DNA of 64,000 bases from Gibbula magus. Taxonomy: Eukaryota; Mollusca; Gastropoda; Trochida; Trochidae. Each line of letters starts with the position of its first letter. The first letter of the stretch is position 1. Where the stretch lies: NCBI GenBank assembly GCA_936450465.1, contig OW388300.1:42750358-42814357 (forward strand). The letters are read 5' to 3'. The notes below the pieces were generated by a model. The model was given only the letters and a program-made list of their open reading frames with translations, made no database searches and was not told the origin of the DNA. Positions 9,402 to 21,868 of the stretch are shown piece by piece. A program made the translations under genes and the position numbers.

Positions 9402-10680
9402 ATAACCCATAAACGATAAAAATATTGTTATTGAGTAAGTTTAAGTGTGAAACTTATGAAATATATTGTTTTAGTCATTAAAGATCTTTTGTTTATCACT
9501 CAAACGCATTATCACTCAAATGTAGAAAATTCAATCAACATTTGCATGAACTGAATGCCGGAAAACCGGACAATTTTAAACGTCTTAAACAAGCTGCATT
9601 TTTCCACAATATGAATTCATCAGGAATTTTAAACCTGTTATAAGCATAAAGCTACGTTATTCAGCTTTCATTTGAACCATTCATTTCTCAAATATCTTTG
9701 ATACTTAAAAAGTTATTTAAAAAAAGAAGTGGGGTAACGTTTCTTTTGGCGTTTAGTGTAGTTTAAGTGAACTGACTGATGTAGTGATACCTAAACATTC
9801 AAAGTAGAGTTTTAGATATGGTACAATGATTGAATGGTCAACCATCTTGCAGTTTGAATTCTAAAACTCGCATGATACCTAAACATTTACCTATCACACT
9901 GAAGAGTTCCACACCACTGTCGCTTTATAAATTTACATCACACCATTTTCTTTCAATACGGATAACCGTTTTTTTTTATTGAAACTGCTTATCGGGTCGT
10001 GTTTACCAATGGAATATAATTCCACAATACTGTGGTTTAAGGGATACAAGACTGGCATGATTGTTTCAGTCTATATGTTTGAATTACTGAATTTCCAGAA
10101 TTTCCAAGTTCATAACTAATGGCCTCACTAACAGTCTCAGGGAGTAAATCTATGAGATGAGAGGATGCATTACCACGTTGCGTTTTATGATATAGCGTAA
10201 ATGTTCTCCTTTCCATACCTTCCCTACATATATTTTCAATACAGCGACCTTAAAAAGTTGCCTGAAATATATTAGTCAATCCAGTTGTGATAAGAATATT
10301 TCATGAACAAATACATGTTGAAATCGTTTTCAATTACCTCGCCCTATTGTTATAAACAAAATACGAACCTTGTAATTTCTATCTTCAACGTTAGTCTCCA
10401 AATCCTCAATTGAACATAATCTAAGTATACGTACAAGCCAGTGATGTGTTGATATGTTAGTTTTACCTATGTGTACTGGAGTTGTCTGTCTGTGATGCAT
10501 CTCTACTTGGAGATTATATACACATCGGATGTTGTAGTACACTAATGTTATAAACAGAACAAGGGCTCCTCATCTTGTATGAAGTTTGGTTAGATAACAT
10601 GTTTGAGAGCAATGAGTAGATAACATCAATGATTAGAACTGATTTGTAATCGAGAAATAAAGAATATTGGAATATTCACA
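9402..10680. other. AT-rich intergenic DNA, no feature recognised
   Basis: Only short chance reading frames are present. I found no RNA gene, TIR or tandem array. Confidence 0.5.
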
Positions 10681-11525
10681 TGTGGTTTAGTGGTTAGGCT
10701 GCTGGGGCTCGTAACTCGAAGCAGTCGTTAATTTTGTTGCTAACGCATGCTTAACGAACACTAAGGACCGTCGTTATATATTTTAAGGAGTGTAACTCAA
10801 AGCAGTCGCTAACCAATCCTTAACCGTTCGTTAAGTGGTGTTTAAGAAAGCGTAACTCGAAACATAGACAATGGGATTCCCCATTGACCACGTGGTTTTG
10901 TATTCATCCGGTTGCAATGGCAGACAGCACGACAACACACCATAGCTTAACGAACACTTAAGGACCGTCGTTATATATTTTAAGGAGTGTAACTCATAGT
11001 AGTCGCTAACCATCTCTCACATACAAATATAACGCCATTTTCACATGTTTACATGCTTTACGACCAGCTAAGGACTGCTTAAAGGTTGGTCAGGGGTACC
11101 TTAAACACAGTCGCTAAATTAGATTTTAAGGATTGTCCTAACTTTAAGGATTGCTTCGAGTTACACAACGTTAAAATAAAGTATGCTTAAAGACGATCCT
11201 TAATTATAGACTAGTTAACGAATGCTTCGAGTTACGAGCCCCTGGCCTCTCACGCAAAAGGCCCGTGTTCGAATCCGAATCGAAATGTGTGGTCTGGGTC
11301 TCATACTGTTTTGTGTCCCTGGCAAGGCACTCCATCCACATTGCGCTCCACCCAGCTGTTCAAATGGGTACCTGAAATAACGGGTGTCCATGGCTTCGTC
11401 TAGCGCATCGGCAGCTTCAAAATTAAAGTACAATTCCGTAAGGGTAATAATGTGTAGCGCCTAGAGCAAGCACACGTTGATTGGATTTTTGGCGCAATAT
11501 AAGAACACTGTTTATTATTATTATT
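10680..11525 (+). mobile_element. tRNA-derived SINE, split by a MITE
   Basis: The head has an A box (GTGGTTTAGTGGTTAGG, 10682-10698) and, after an inserted element, a B box (GTTCGAATCC, 11268-11277). Joined across the insert, the anticodon region (GGCCTCTCACGC) resembles tRNA-Glu. A body follows, then a tail ending in TTATTATTATT near 11525. The MITE at 10705-11241 interrupts it between the two boxes, so the SINE is the older element. Confidence 0.7.
10705..11241. mobile_element. 537-bp foldback MITE inserted in the SINE
   Basis: The ends are GGGCTCGTAACTCGAAGC and its complement, flanked by a CTG duplication (10702-10704 and 11242-11244). Internal copies of the TAACTC/GTTAAG motifs recur. 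A 3-bp TSD and GGG termini fit a PIF/Harbinger-like non-autonomous element; the family is inferred. Confidence 0.7.
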
Positions 11526-12092
11526 AAGACATGTCCATAACGTGACTGATTTGAAATGAGGAAATCATCACCAGACCTGATAAGAACCATTTGAGCGATG
11601 CTTAAGGTAACAGTCTTAGCTGAAGTGTATAAACACATAGATGGTTATGAAAATCTGAAGAATAGTTGTAGCTTTTTTCAAATATTATTGGACATTGTTG
11701 CGTTCAGAGATGTACATTGGTCATTGACGAATGATTTTGAATGCGAAATAGAATATCATTATCGTGTCCGCAGATATCAAATTATAAGTTTTATCAATTT
11801 GCGTTGATATATTTCATATCAGGAGACATTAAGTTGAAATTATTTATGTATCGTTGTATGGTGTACCATGTTTAACAAAATGCAATATTTTATTACGAAA
11901 TCATAAGCATTGAATTGTATGTAAATCACTTCGAGATTTATAGGGACTAAAATTTGATATAAAACGATTTACAATGATACATTTGAATACAATTCTTCGT
12001 CACATAAATTCCATTATAAAATCATTCATTCTATGATATAGGGCTACACAGATTGGACTATGTTATCAATGGAAACTGAACCCCTTATTATC
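11526..12092. other. AT-rich intergenic DNA
   Basis: No gene or repeat was recognised. Confidence 0.45.
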
Positions 12093-12502
12093 ATAATGTT
12101 ATTAATTAAGTGTTTCTGTATTGGCCGAGTTACAGGTCCGCGGTCCGTTGTATTGACCCGAGACGAAGTCGAGGGCCAATACAAGGGACTGATGATCTAT
12201 AGCTCGGCCAATACCGAAATACTTTAATAATTAATGACAATTTTATTAATAAACCTTTTTTTAGTCTATTTGCACAACAGAAAACGTCTTATTTATATTG
12301 AAATAATAACAAGATTGGTGAAGAGATATCATGGGTCATAGTTGTGAAGTGACAGTTTCGGGCTTTCACCTAATGTGCGACTCATATTGGCACAGTTTGT
12401 CTCGTAGTTGCCCAGTTTGTCCCGTATTGGTCCAGTTTGGTCGAATAACATGGTCAAGGCCGAACATGCTGTATAAGTGCCATAACACTGGTAGTTAATT
12501 GA
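12093..12502. repeat. Foldback repeat family C, copy 1
   Basis: The copy starts ATAATGTTATTAATTAAG, contains a degraded ~100-bp hairpin (12118-12218) built on GTATTGGCCGAGTTACAGGT, and ends CATAACACTGGTAGTTAATT. It is the same family as 12625-13045 and 21236-21681. Confidence 0.7.
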
Positions 12503-12624
12503 TACTACATCTGACATCTCTCATATGGTCATCAATGTTTAATGCAAATTGGTGTTCATATCAGAGTGGACAATTATTCACACGTTGATTACCAAACTTA
12601 TTTCGTGATGTGACTGGATATGTC

Positions 12625-13045
12625 TACATAATATTTTTTCGTATTGGCCCAGCTACAGGTCCGAGGTCCATTGTTCATTGTTCAATTGACCGAGGAACTG
12701 TAACTCAGGCAATGTGGACATACTTAATAAATGACAATACTTAATAAATGACAATTTTATTAATTAACCTCTTTACTCTTGAACAATAGTAAACATATTA
12801 TTTCCATTGAAATAACAAATTTAAACAAGATGGTTGAACAGTTAGCACGGATAAAAGATTTAGCGTGTTCACCGAATGGGCGACTGCGCATGCTCACACT
12901 CATATCAGCCGAGTTTTCTTGTATTGGCCTAAGGCTTGTTTTTCCTGTATTGGCCCAGTTTCACCATATTTGTCCAGTTGTCGAATCATATGGTCTAGAC
13001 CGTTAATAGTGTATATGGGTCATATCATTAAGAGGTAATTAATAA
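12625..13045. repeat. Foldback repeat family C, copy 2
   Basis: A more degraded copy that keeps the GTATTGGCCCAG motifs and the GGTAATTAATAAT end but has lost most of one hairpin arm. Confidence 0.6.
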
Positions 13046-13224
13046 TTGGAAGTGTAGACATCTATTAATATATTGGTGTGTACTCCTATAATGCATATCA
13101 TCATTTGGTTACACTTGGCCATATTTGATGTCTTTTGGAAACACAGGCCCTTTAAATAGTGAAACTTATGTAACTTTATACAACAGTAAAACTACATATG
13201 TAAACGTATTAGAGGAAATCAAGT

Positions 13225-13275
13225 ACACATCTTCAGACTTTGAGGGTGTGGGTTCGAATCCTCAACGAACATGAT
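13225..13275 (+). repeat. tRNA-like B-box fragment
   Basis: GGGTTCGAATCCTC resembles a tRNA T-arm. No full cloverleaf is evident, so this is probably a SINE head remnant. Confidence 0.3.
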
Positions 13276-14010
13276 TTGTATTTGGAAAGAAAAGTCTAGT
13301 TAAATTAGCCTGACCCTGCATAACAAAACAATACTATAGGAAGTTTATATATCCACTTAACATAAAAATCGAAAAAGGAAATTGACCAAAGCTACCTTCA
13401 AATAGAATTGAAAATGAAACTTTGATAAATTAAATTGATAACTGTAACACAGAATCTTCATCTAAGTCATTTATTATTGACAGGTTACACAAAACTATAT
13501 TTATCATATAATGGAGGGTGTTATAATTCAAAAAACGCAATACAATATCTTTTTTTATAAAACTCGTGGATGATTTGGTATCAAACTCGCTTTCGCTCGT
13601 TTATACCAAATCGTTAATTTGTTTGATAAAAATGGTATCAAATGAAAGTTCATTTGGTATCTTCTATGTCTTATTTGCTATCAGTTCTTGTTCTTATTAT
13701 GGTTGGTTGACACTCTCAGACGAATTGTTTAGTTTTCAAACGTAGATATTGAATATCTCAAAGACCACCATGTTGCTTTCAGATACTATCACTATGGTAT
13801 ACAATGCTTTAAATGGTATAAAAGTATATTTACAAATATTAAGGGAAAACAATATACATTTATGTAAAACATCCATCTCATAGTCCACACAGTCGTACAA
13901 TTAAAACACACTTCCATTGAATTTATGGTGTATTTCAATATCCTTGATTCACTTTCCTCACAACTGTCAATATTCAGTGTTAAAGTATCGCTCCTTGCCA
14001 TACCCCACAC

Positions 14011-14067
14011 TACACCTGATGAAGGATGAAGCAAATGCACCGAAATGTCGTGTATGTTCAAAATAAA
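14011..14067 (+). other. Retroelement 3' end with hammerhead-like core
   Basis: The order is CTGATGA (14016-14022), GAAA (14042-14045), GTC (14047-14049), then AATAAA (14062-14067). Flanking ACAC and GTGT can pair as a short stem. This resembles hammerhead ribozyme relics known from Penelope-like elements, but stem II is poor and stem III is almost absent. Confidence 0.3.
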
Positions 14068-14130
14068 GAATAATTCACCTTCTAAGTCACCTTCAAACAC
14101 GTTTCTTTATCTGAGTGTTAAGTCAATTAA

Positions 14131-15045
14131 TTAATAGTCCAGTGAATTTGAATACCCAGATCCCAGACAAAACATGCCTTTAATCTCTTTCCTCATCTGG
14201 GGACCTATCAACCAAATCCAGGGAATGATGGCTGATTTAGCGTATATCAAATTGCCAATGACTAAAAACCTGGACAGAAAATGTTCGTAGCAATCCTGCG
14301 GACTACACTGGTACGTGGAAAACAGCAGAAAACCAAAGGGAAGATAAAACACGAGTGTCAGACAGGAAGCAATAACCACATCCAGTGGGAAGAACTTCGA
14401 ATTCTCTGTTGTCCCGGCGACATAGGCGTCGTCATTTCTTGTCTTCCAGTGTACAAACAAGACAAAACCCATGGACACCATCACAGATCCTGAAGGGATG
14501 AAAAATGCCAGAAGAAGAAACAATGAAACTCTGTTTTGGTCCAGAGTGAAATAACAGTGCAGAGGGTAAAAGTCCCTCATTCCTGAAGCTATGAGTGGTG
14601 CAAAACAGAGACAAGGACCAACCCAACAGACGAGGATGAGGATCGAGATCACAAAAAACGGGATCCATCCTTTGTATTTAAGGAACGCTCGTCTGAAGAT
14701 GAAGTCTGAGTTCAGAGCTACCACACTGAGACTGGAAACACATGCTATACTGAAGCCAAGAGCTCCAGCCAGATACCGCGATTGACAGCTGAAACTTACA
14801 CGCATCTGCATCAACACATCCGTCCACATGGGCAGGAAGCACCCTCCAATTGACAGATCAGCCAAAGCGAGGCTCGCTACAAGAATGTATTTTGATGACT
14901 TCCGGAGTCTCTGAGATCCCAAGACGAGGAGAATGACATTAAGATTCCCAATGACAATTCCAGCTGTGAAGATCCAATCCAGTGAGAGCTTCACATTGCG
15001 GTCAACAGACAATGAGTTGGGGTAGACGCCTCTGCTATTCTTCAT
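14131..15045 (-). CDS. Divergent class A (rhodopsin-like) G protein-coupled receptor
   Basis: This 304-residue protein has seven hydrophobic segments with very short tails. The GN pair of helix 1 (VIGNLNVILL), LALAD of helix 2, a Cys before helix 3 and a Cys in loop 2 (LHCYF), CWVGP in helix 4, and FYLPFGF in helix 6 all match the class A pattern. The DRY motif is replaced by SDF and NPxxY by a PWIW-type sequence, so G-protein coupling may be altered. Such divergent, short receptors occur as large families in molluscs. The ligand cannot be told; amine- or adenosine-type receptors are the nearest in general layout. The ATG immediately follows TTTTGCAG, a plausible splice acceptor, so a non-coding or short coding exon may lie upstream (above 15050). 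I cannot see it. Confidence 0.78.
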   Translation of the reverse strand: MKNSRGVYPNSLSVDRNVKLSLDWIFTAGIVIGNLNVILLVLGSQRLRKSSKYILVASLALADLSIGGCFLPMWTDVLMQMRVSFSCQSRYLAGALGFSIACVSSLSVVALNSDFIFRRAFLKYKGWIPFFVISILILVCWVGPCLCFAPLIASGMRDFYPLHCYFTLDQNRVSLFLLLAFFIPSGSVMVSMGFVLFVHWKTRNDDAYVAGTTENSKFFPLDVVIASCLTLVFYLPFGFLLFSTYQCSPQDCYEHFLSRFLVIGNLIYAKSAIIPWIWLIGPQMRKEIKGMFCLGSGYSNSLDY

Positions 15046-15081
15046 CTGCAAAATGAATAAATTAAGTTAATATGGCACTTC

Positions 15082-15275
15082 GTCAATTTATTATTCATAT
15101 TAATTATGTGAAAATCTAGTTCTGTGATAGCAGTCAGTAGAGACAGGAAGAGGGAATCTAAACCTGCCGTTCTATTATTTCCATCCATTTACTATTTGGG
15201 TATAATTATAAACCTATGTCGAGTTACGTCGTCAATCTATTAATCATTTGAATTATATGGAAATCCAGTTCTGTT
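15082..15275. repeat. Imperfect ~148-bp direct repeat
   Basis: CGTCAATTTATTATTCAT...TCTAGTTCTG recurs about 148 bases later with substitutions. Confidence 0.4.
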
Positions 15276-17833
15276 TATAAAGTTTAAAGTAACTTTCTCC
15301 TATAATTAGAATTGGTAACTGTTACTAAAAGAAGTGTTAATTTCTTCCTTTAAACTACTACGTTTATGTTTATAAATTTAAGTCGGGTTTCCTCTATTGT
15401 TTTGGAGGTCACTGATTTTCTTTGTATAATTTCTTATGAGAGTTTTCTTCCGAGAATAATCCTGTATGAGGTTTTTCATTTGAAAATAAGACCTGAAAGG
15501 GACTTAAAATGACAAACGAACCAATTTGTATCACACCATCACAATAAAAAGGATACAATGTTAAACTGTTGAGAAGGCGGGATCCGAATTTTGAAACATT
15601 GTCAAATGTTTTTCCACAAGAATATTAAAAAGAGCAGGTTTTAATTACTCTAGTTAGGGCGAATACTCTTTATAACACAGAATATTGGGAAAAAACATAT
15701 GACGGTTAATAAGTTGGAGAAAGAACTACCCGGTCTCGGAATCATGTTTTGTCCTTCACATATTGGCTTCTCAGATACAGAAACCAGATAGACTCTGATT
15801 TGAAGAGGCTTATGATAGAAATTAAGGTTTCAACTCTTGAAGTCTATAATAAACTTATATTTCGCTTTAAAGTAATCATAGTATATGATAAGATATTGGA
15901 CTTCCTGAGATTCAGTTGAATACATCAAAAGTGAACTGCAAAGGTTGGTGAAAATTAAGTGCATGTGTTATGGTGTGTTGTACAAGGGTTAATGTGCCTG
16001 AATCTATGACCATTTTGAAATAAGTCTCTTACATGTATTTGGATCAATAGATCATGTAAATGCATGAGGGTAAATCTTCATATAAACGATAACCATACAC
16101 CCGTGGTAGATTGAACAGATTAACTAACACAATCCACGACGAAATAGTTGCTCAACACATAACAAAGCAATACATACATGTACTTGAGCAGGTAATCAAG
16201 TCACTCAGCACCCAGGGGTTTCTACTCTATCAAACCAGTAGCTAACGATTTGTTCGGCCCACCTTTGTTTGACAGCTCCAATAACCCTGCTCTAATAAAG
16301 AATTACATACAGATTAGTTGACGAGCTTAGTTTAATTGGTCTCACAATCTGAGCTGATATTGCCTTCAGATTCGCCATGGTCTCACAGCGTGATGCATGC
16401 CAAGTGCTCGTTGACAGATTCACAGTGATCCATACTTCCTTGAAAACGACATGGCTCGATGTGAATCCAGTTAAATGTATCAACACGGTCCATTGTGAAA
16501 TTACTTGATAAATACATTATGACCGCAGGTGCATATCAATGGGTCTCTGGTTCGATATTATGGCAGTTGATATTATCTGAGAGCATTAGAATCTGTTTTG
16601 ACATAAGAGGATTGCGAGGAGTCAGACAGGGTGCTTCTCTCTCCGCTTATTTCTCTTGTGTAATATCTCAAGCTCAATGTCACTGCTGACTGAACCCAAT
16701 GGATCTGTTATTCTACAGCAGACATTCAGCTCTCAACCTCGAGTACAAACGTGCTACAAAAGGTGGATATTATGAATACTGCGTGGCGACACTGAAGATA
16801 TTGGTTGTGTCCATTCTACTCTCGAGATATTAGTGTCTTTTGTACATGTGCTGGATACTGTAAACAAGGTTGAGATTCTGTTTGTCGTCAAGACAACAGT
16901 GTTCGTAGTGTGTGAAAGAAGATTGGAAATGGTGGCATAGGTCATATGTGTACAAAGCATAGACTCTATTTTACCCGAAAGTCAGTTTATTAGGAAAATT
17001 GTAAATTGGCAAATTTGGAGATCTTCATATATTCTGTCAAGGTGTGGAAAGTGGACATGTTCAGTGACATATTCGGAATAAAAACGAAAGGATAATCTAA
17101 GCTACATGGTAAGTATGTTCCTTTTATGTCCCTGAACCGGATATTCTGGCGTGTATTGTTTTTCATCTCTGATCTATCTGTTGATCGGTCTGTTTGTCCG
17201 AAAACGCTCACCTAGGCCATAATTGATTGGTCAGTAATTATGACTTTGATAACTGATATGTGCATCCCATGTGATGAGACCTTTCAGAAGATATCTTTAT
17301 ATTTTACCTTATGACCTTAATCTTGATGTAGGAATAATTTTCCGAACACTTTAACCGTAGCCATAACTTTCGATTGAATTAGTAATAGACCATTGTTCAG
17401 TATTTAACCGTATCATTTACATGATATAATTTTCCCTTTTTATCTTTGATATTTTAAAACTAAGCTTCATTCGGATTAGTCCTTAATAAAACATCATATT
17501 TAGTTTATTATACATGCTTAGTTCGTTAACTACATTCACTGTTCTCTTAATTTCAAATATTGTTTTATTCTTATACAGTATAGACCAATGACATGTCCGT
17601 TTACACTGAACATTGTTTAATGAAAAACCTGCTCATTCTTGTTGGTTAATATTGTCTTTAAGAAGGTTAATGAGGAATGCTAACATTGATACAATATCTG
17701 ATGAAACAAGTGAATTACTGACCATTACAACATGTTGATGTTTATCTATTGCAAATCACACCAATTTATATTGTTCATGGCATGTAACCAACTATAGATA
17801 TCGCAAATTTAATTTTTTTTACATGTTATAACT
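15276..17833. other. Intergenic DNA, nothing recognised
   Basis: Open frames here are under 75 codons, lack splice-site support and look like chance. No repeat family was matched. Confidence 0.45.
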
Positions 17834-17982
17834 TAAGAAATAGAAGACGAGTTGGCGTGCTTTATCGCTGAATAAAACATAGCAGGGAGCATAAAACACG
17901 AAGGGCGCATCCCTGAGTGTGTTATGCTCTCTGCTATGTTTTATTCTACGATAACGCACAACAACGAGTCTTCTATTTCTTA
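17834..17982. repeat. 149-bp foldback element
   Basis: The arm TAAGAAATAGAAGACGAGTT...GCATAAAACAC pairs with a reverse copy ending at 17982, with a ~20-base loop. It looks like a miniature foldback transposon. Confidence 0.65.
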
Positions 17983-18442
17983 TATGAGATGCCCTTAAAT
18001 AGTTACTCGCTTTTCTATAAAACCCGTGGAGATATACATGGTGTTTGTATAAACTATATTTTGAAAATATTAATGCCTCCCGTCGTAGAACACATTCTCT
18101 ACTATTGAACAATCAAAGTGACTCTCGTCTAAAATCACGAGCATGGTGTAGTGTCTCTTAAAGCACGCTGTCGGTCCCATTGACCGCCTGTGTTTTATTG
18201 CCGTAGGTATCTTATATTATGCTATAAAAGTTAAGTGGTAGCATAGCATCCAAACTGCATACAATCACATTTCAGTTCCACAATGATCTACAGAAAGCAG
18301 TCAGTTGAAAATAAAGCAGTTTATAAAAGAATTCTCATACGATATTCAGTCGGTGAAGGAAGACACTATGCTTCATAGGTTTGCAGTGTAGTAAGTTTAG
18401 GAAGAACACTGTCACCTTCCTAACATCGATCCAAAGGTGTTA

Positions 18443-18568
18443 CGTCACATCCTCGGTTACCCAGGGTTTTATAAATGGCCCGTTGATCTGCACTATCTCA
18501 CTCCGGGTGATATAGTGGAGAGTTACGGTGCATATATAAAACCCTGGGTAACCGAGGATGATTACGTC
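18443..18568. repeat. 126-bp foldback element
   Basis: CATCCTCGGTTACCCAGGGT is repeated in inverted orientation at the two ends, with ~30-base arms and flanking TACGTCA / TGACGTA. Confidence 0.65.
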
Positions 18569-18769
18569 AGTGACATTGTCAAAATTTAATATGAATGTAC
18601 AAAATATTAAATCATATTTGAGTTGAACCAGGAACCCTGTATAATTTTGTTTTAATTTGTTTAGATTTACCATTGCTTTAAACGTGTATACCTTACATAA
18701 ACGACTATACATTTATTGCGGAATGTCATTTAAAAGATTATACAATGACGTATTCAGCCATTTGAGTTT

Positions 18770-19080
18770 AAAATAGAAAACGATGTGGGGTTATCATCCA
18801 AAACTGTGTTCCAGGCGAGATGTCGCTTGTATGAGATCTAAATATCTTTGTGACAGTGGAGTATTTTACATCATCGAATAACGACATCACTATGCTATGA
18901 CGTCATAAATACTATGATGTCATCATGTTATGACGGCATACATACGATGACGTCATAATGCTTTGACATCCCCCCATTCGTAGTCAAATGGTAGTGCTGT
19001 GCTCAGACATGTAAAATTTTCATTGACACGTAATGAGGAATGATTTTGTGATGATAAATAGAATCTTACCCTTGTCTATC
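18770..19080 (+). repeat. Dispersed repeat family E, copy 1
   Basis: From ATCATCCAAAACTGTGTTCC to GATGATAAATAGAATCT it matches 34549-34870. Both copies hold clusters of TGACGTCA-like sites. Confidence 0.65.
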
Positions 19081-19225
19081 TGATATAAAAAACATCAACA
19101 CAAGATTATATATAGATATCTGAAGACAGTTTGTGAGATTATGTAAATGTCTACTGAAAAAAGCAATTACTATTATCTCTAGACATCAAGTTGATCTAAT
19201 GTGTAATCCGTACATTGACATTGAC

Positions 19226-19745
19226 TAAATTGACGGGCAAAAGAAAGTATAACACTCACTTGTTTTCGATTAATTCAATATTTTAAAGAAATGAGATGAA
19301 TTTGATTATGGCAAGATACAATAACACCTTTCGGCAGTAGTTTGAATGAGTTTGAATTGGTGACTGTTTCATGTTTTACCTTAGATATCATTATTTAAAG
19401 TAGACAGGGGTAAGAAATGAAATTTACACCAACATGACCCCTACCATGTTCAAAAATTGTAAATGTGTGCATGACGAGGCACATTTATTGATTTTCACAC
19501 AGAGTATGTGTTATATGTCGATGAACAGTTGTGTTTTATCAAAATTAATTTGGGGGAATTTTAAATTTTGAATTTTAATATTTTGTTTTTAAAAAACGCG
19601 TAGAGGTATTGTTTGACTGATTATCTAATTTCCCAAACTAGTCTGTTTTTGAATACGACGTCGGAAACTCGAGATATTTGACTTTGAAAAGTATACATAT
19701 GATAAATACAACTGAGTGATATACTTTCTTTTGCCCGTCAGTGTA
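19226..19745. mobile_element. Tc1/mariner-like MITE (family F), copy 1
   Basis: Inverted ends TGACGGGCAAAAGAAAGTAT; the right end reads out as TACACTGACGGGC, consistent with a TA target. A degraded relative lies at 30203-30718. Confidence 0.65.
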
Positions 19746-20361
19746 GTTGAACCACTTGACTTGGGTGAGTGCTTTAAAGTACCAGCCAACACCAACTGCG
19801 ACTTACACGCTATCAGTCCTGACTTCATGTTTAAAATGTATATTTACTGGTATTTAGAGGAACCCAATGAAATTGAAACTAGCCATTTTATAAAAAAATT
19901 CTCCTTTTTCTTCTAAATTTGTATAAATTATTCAGTCACTTCATCAATTTCCTCCCAGATAAAGAGCGACAGTTGAAAAGGTAACAAAGTAGAAATCAAT
20001 GTTATTAATTGAGGATCGATGAAGTGATTGATCGATAAAGCAGTAAGCTGCTTGAAGAGATACGACACATGGAAGTTTGGAAATGTCAAAGGTAACAAAT
20101 TAGGTATAAGGCATTGCAGATTTCCCCAAAAAGATGTTAATGACTCCCTTTCTCCCTTATTGAACGAGACGTGATGTGTGTGTCGATTTCGACTCTATAT
20201 TTTGGATTCGATAACCAGCATCTCGTATTTCTCAATCACTTTCTACGGATGATGTCTTCTAAACTGTTCATCAACTTTTGTGGAGTGTATTAGGCATATG
20301 TGCAATTTGTAAACTACTGTTTTAGATTCAGTCTGCAGTGTGTTCAACACTAAAACACAAA

Positions 20362-20749
20362 GCGTAAATCCTTGAATAATCCCCCGGCGATTATTAAATT
20401 CAAACACCGTTTTGACCCGGCGATTACTCAAGGCAGGCGATTATTCGAGGGAGGCGATTACTTTTTTCCAAGACATAATATAAATGTGAAATTTGTAAAA
20501 ATCATAATGAAAACATCATTGCAGTATATTTTGAATTATGAATATTGTGAACGAAGTGCAAGTCATTTGGTTAAACTTTGCATAAATATGCTTATGCCGG
20601 AAGTAGTTTTTAAAATGAGATAGGCATTAGTTTATTTAACTTTTCTAAATTTAACCAGGCGATTATTCAAGGCAGGCGATTATTTATTTCAAAGAGGGCT
20701 TACACTAGGCGATTGTTCAAGGCAGGCGATTATTCAAGTATTTACGGTA
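20362..20749. mobile_element. MITE with CCGTAAATACTTGAATAATC ends
   Basis: The two ends are inverted copies. The interior holds several AGGCGATTATTCAAGG units in direct order. Confidence 0.55.
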
Positions 20750-21235
20750 AATTACTTTATTATATTCCAGTTGTGAAATATCTCGGTTAAAACAAAATCA
20801 GTATTTTCATTGAGTGAAATGTTATTCTCATCTGAAATAACACTTTCAACATATGACTTCATGTAGCACTAGGATGACGTCATACGATCATCAAGGCATC
20901 TGAATACTCCGTTCATCAACTAAACGTCACTGGCGAACCTTTTTTATGAAAATATAATAAATAAAAAAATTGACATCTATCGTCGAATACCATCTACTAT
21001 CTTATCTCGTGAAGTCGATATCACATATTTACACTCGTGCCTACACGTACGTCACTCGTGAACATATAAATGTCTACTTCACTTTATGAGATATACATGA
21101 TATTCGACGAGAAATATCCTCTTTGTATTAAATTATTTTCTTGACTTCTAATTGTTATGATTCTATTTAGTTCACGGAAGCAAACAAGTACGCCCAAGTA
21201 AACACGCATTGACCCGACGTCGTCCTGGCTGTATT

Positions 21236-21681
21236 ATAATGTTATTAATTAAGTAGTTCCGTATTGGCCGAGTTACAGGTCCGAGGTCCGTTGTATTGGC
21301 CCGAGACGAAGTCGAGGGCGAATACAACGGACCGAGGACCTGTAACTCGGCCAATACGGAAATACTTAATTAATGACAATTTTATTAATTAACTTCTTTT
21401 CATTCTATTTGCGCAACACTAGACATCTCATTTATATTGAAAAAATAATTATAAACAAGAATGGTGAATAAATACCACGGGTCAAAGTTGTGAAGCGACA
21501 GCTTCGGGGTTTCACCAAATGTGCAACTGCGCATGCTCAGACTCATATTGGCCCAGTTTTTCTCGTATTGGCCCAGTTTTTCCCGTATTGGCCCAGTTTT
21601 CCTGTATTGGCCCAGTTGTCGAATCATATGGTCTAGGCCGTCAATGCCGTATACATGCCATAACATTGGTAGTTAATTAAT
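21236..21681. mobile_element. Foldback repeat family C, best copy
   Basis: It begins ATAATGTTATTAATTAAG and ends TAGTTAATTAATAA. It holds a 103-bp near-perfect hairpin (21258-21360) and three to four short direct repeats of GTATTGGCCCAGTTTT (21545-21620). Confidence 0.7.
21258..21360. repeat. 103-bp near-perfect palindrome
   Basis: 45-base arms, TCCGTATTGGCCGAGTTACA... and its complement, enclose a ~13-base loop with about two mismatches. A cruciform or long hairpin RNA could form. Confidence 0.85.
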
Positions 21682-21784
21682 AAAGATATTAGAAATGCAT
21701 GCCATTTAGATAGTGAACAATGTAACGTTGTTATATTTGGGATTACGTTATCTGCAGTAGTACAAATTATTGTGCCTTTCTAGG

Positions 21785-21868
21785 TAGAGTCCCTTTCGGG
21801 ATTCGAACCCAAACCCAAAGTCAAGCACCAATTACCAGTACTGACTATACCAACAGCTTACTACTCAG
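21785..21868 (-). tRNA. Degenerate tRNA-like sequence (SINE head or pseudo-tRNA)
   Basis: On the - strand, GTTGGTATAGTCAGTACTGG resembles an A box and GGGTTCGAATCCCG a B box. The stretch between suggests a Gln-like anticodon (CTTTGG). Acceptor pairing is poor, so I favour a relic over a working tRNA. Confidence 0.35.

Noticed and set aside
13792..14100. 102-codon frame next to the GPCR
   Set aside because: It runs antisense through a retroelement 3' end relic and shows no family resemblance.
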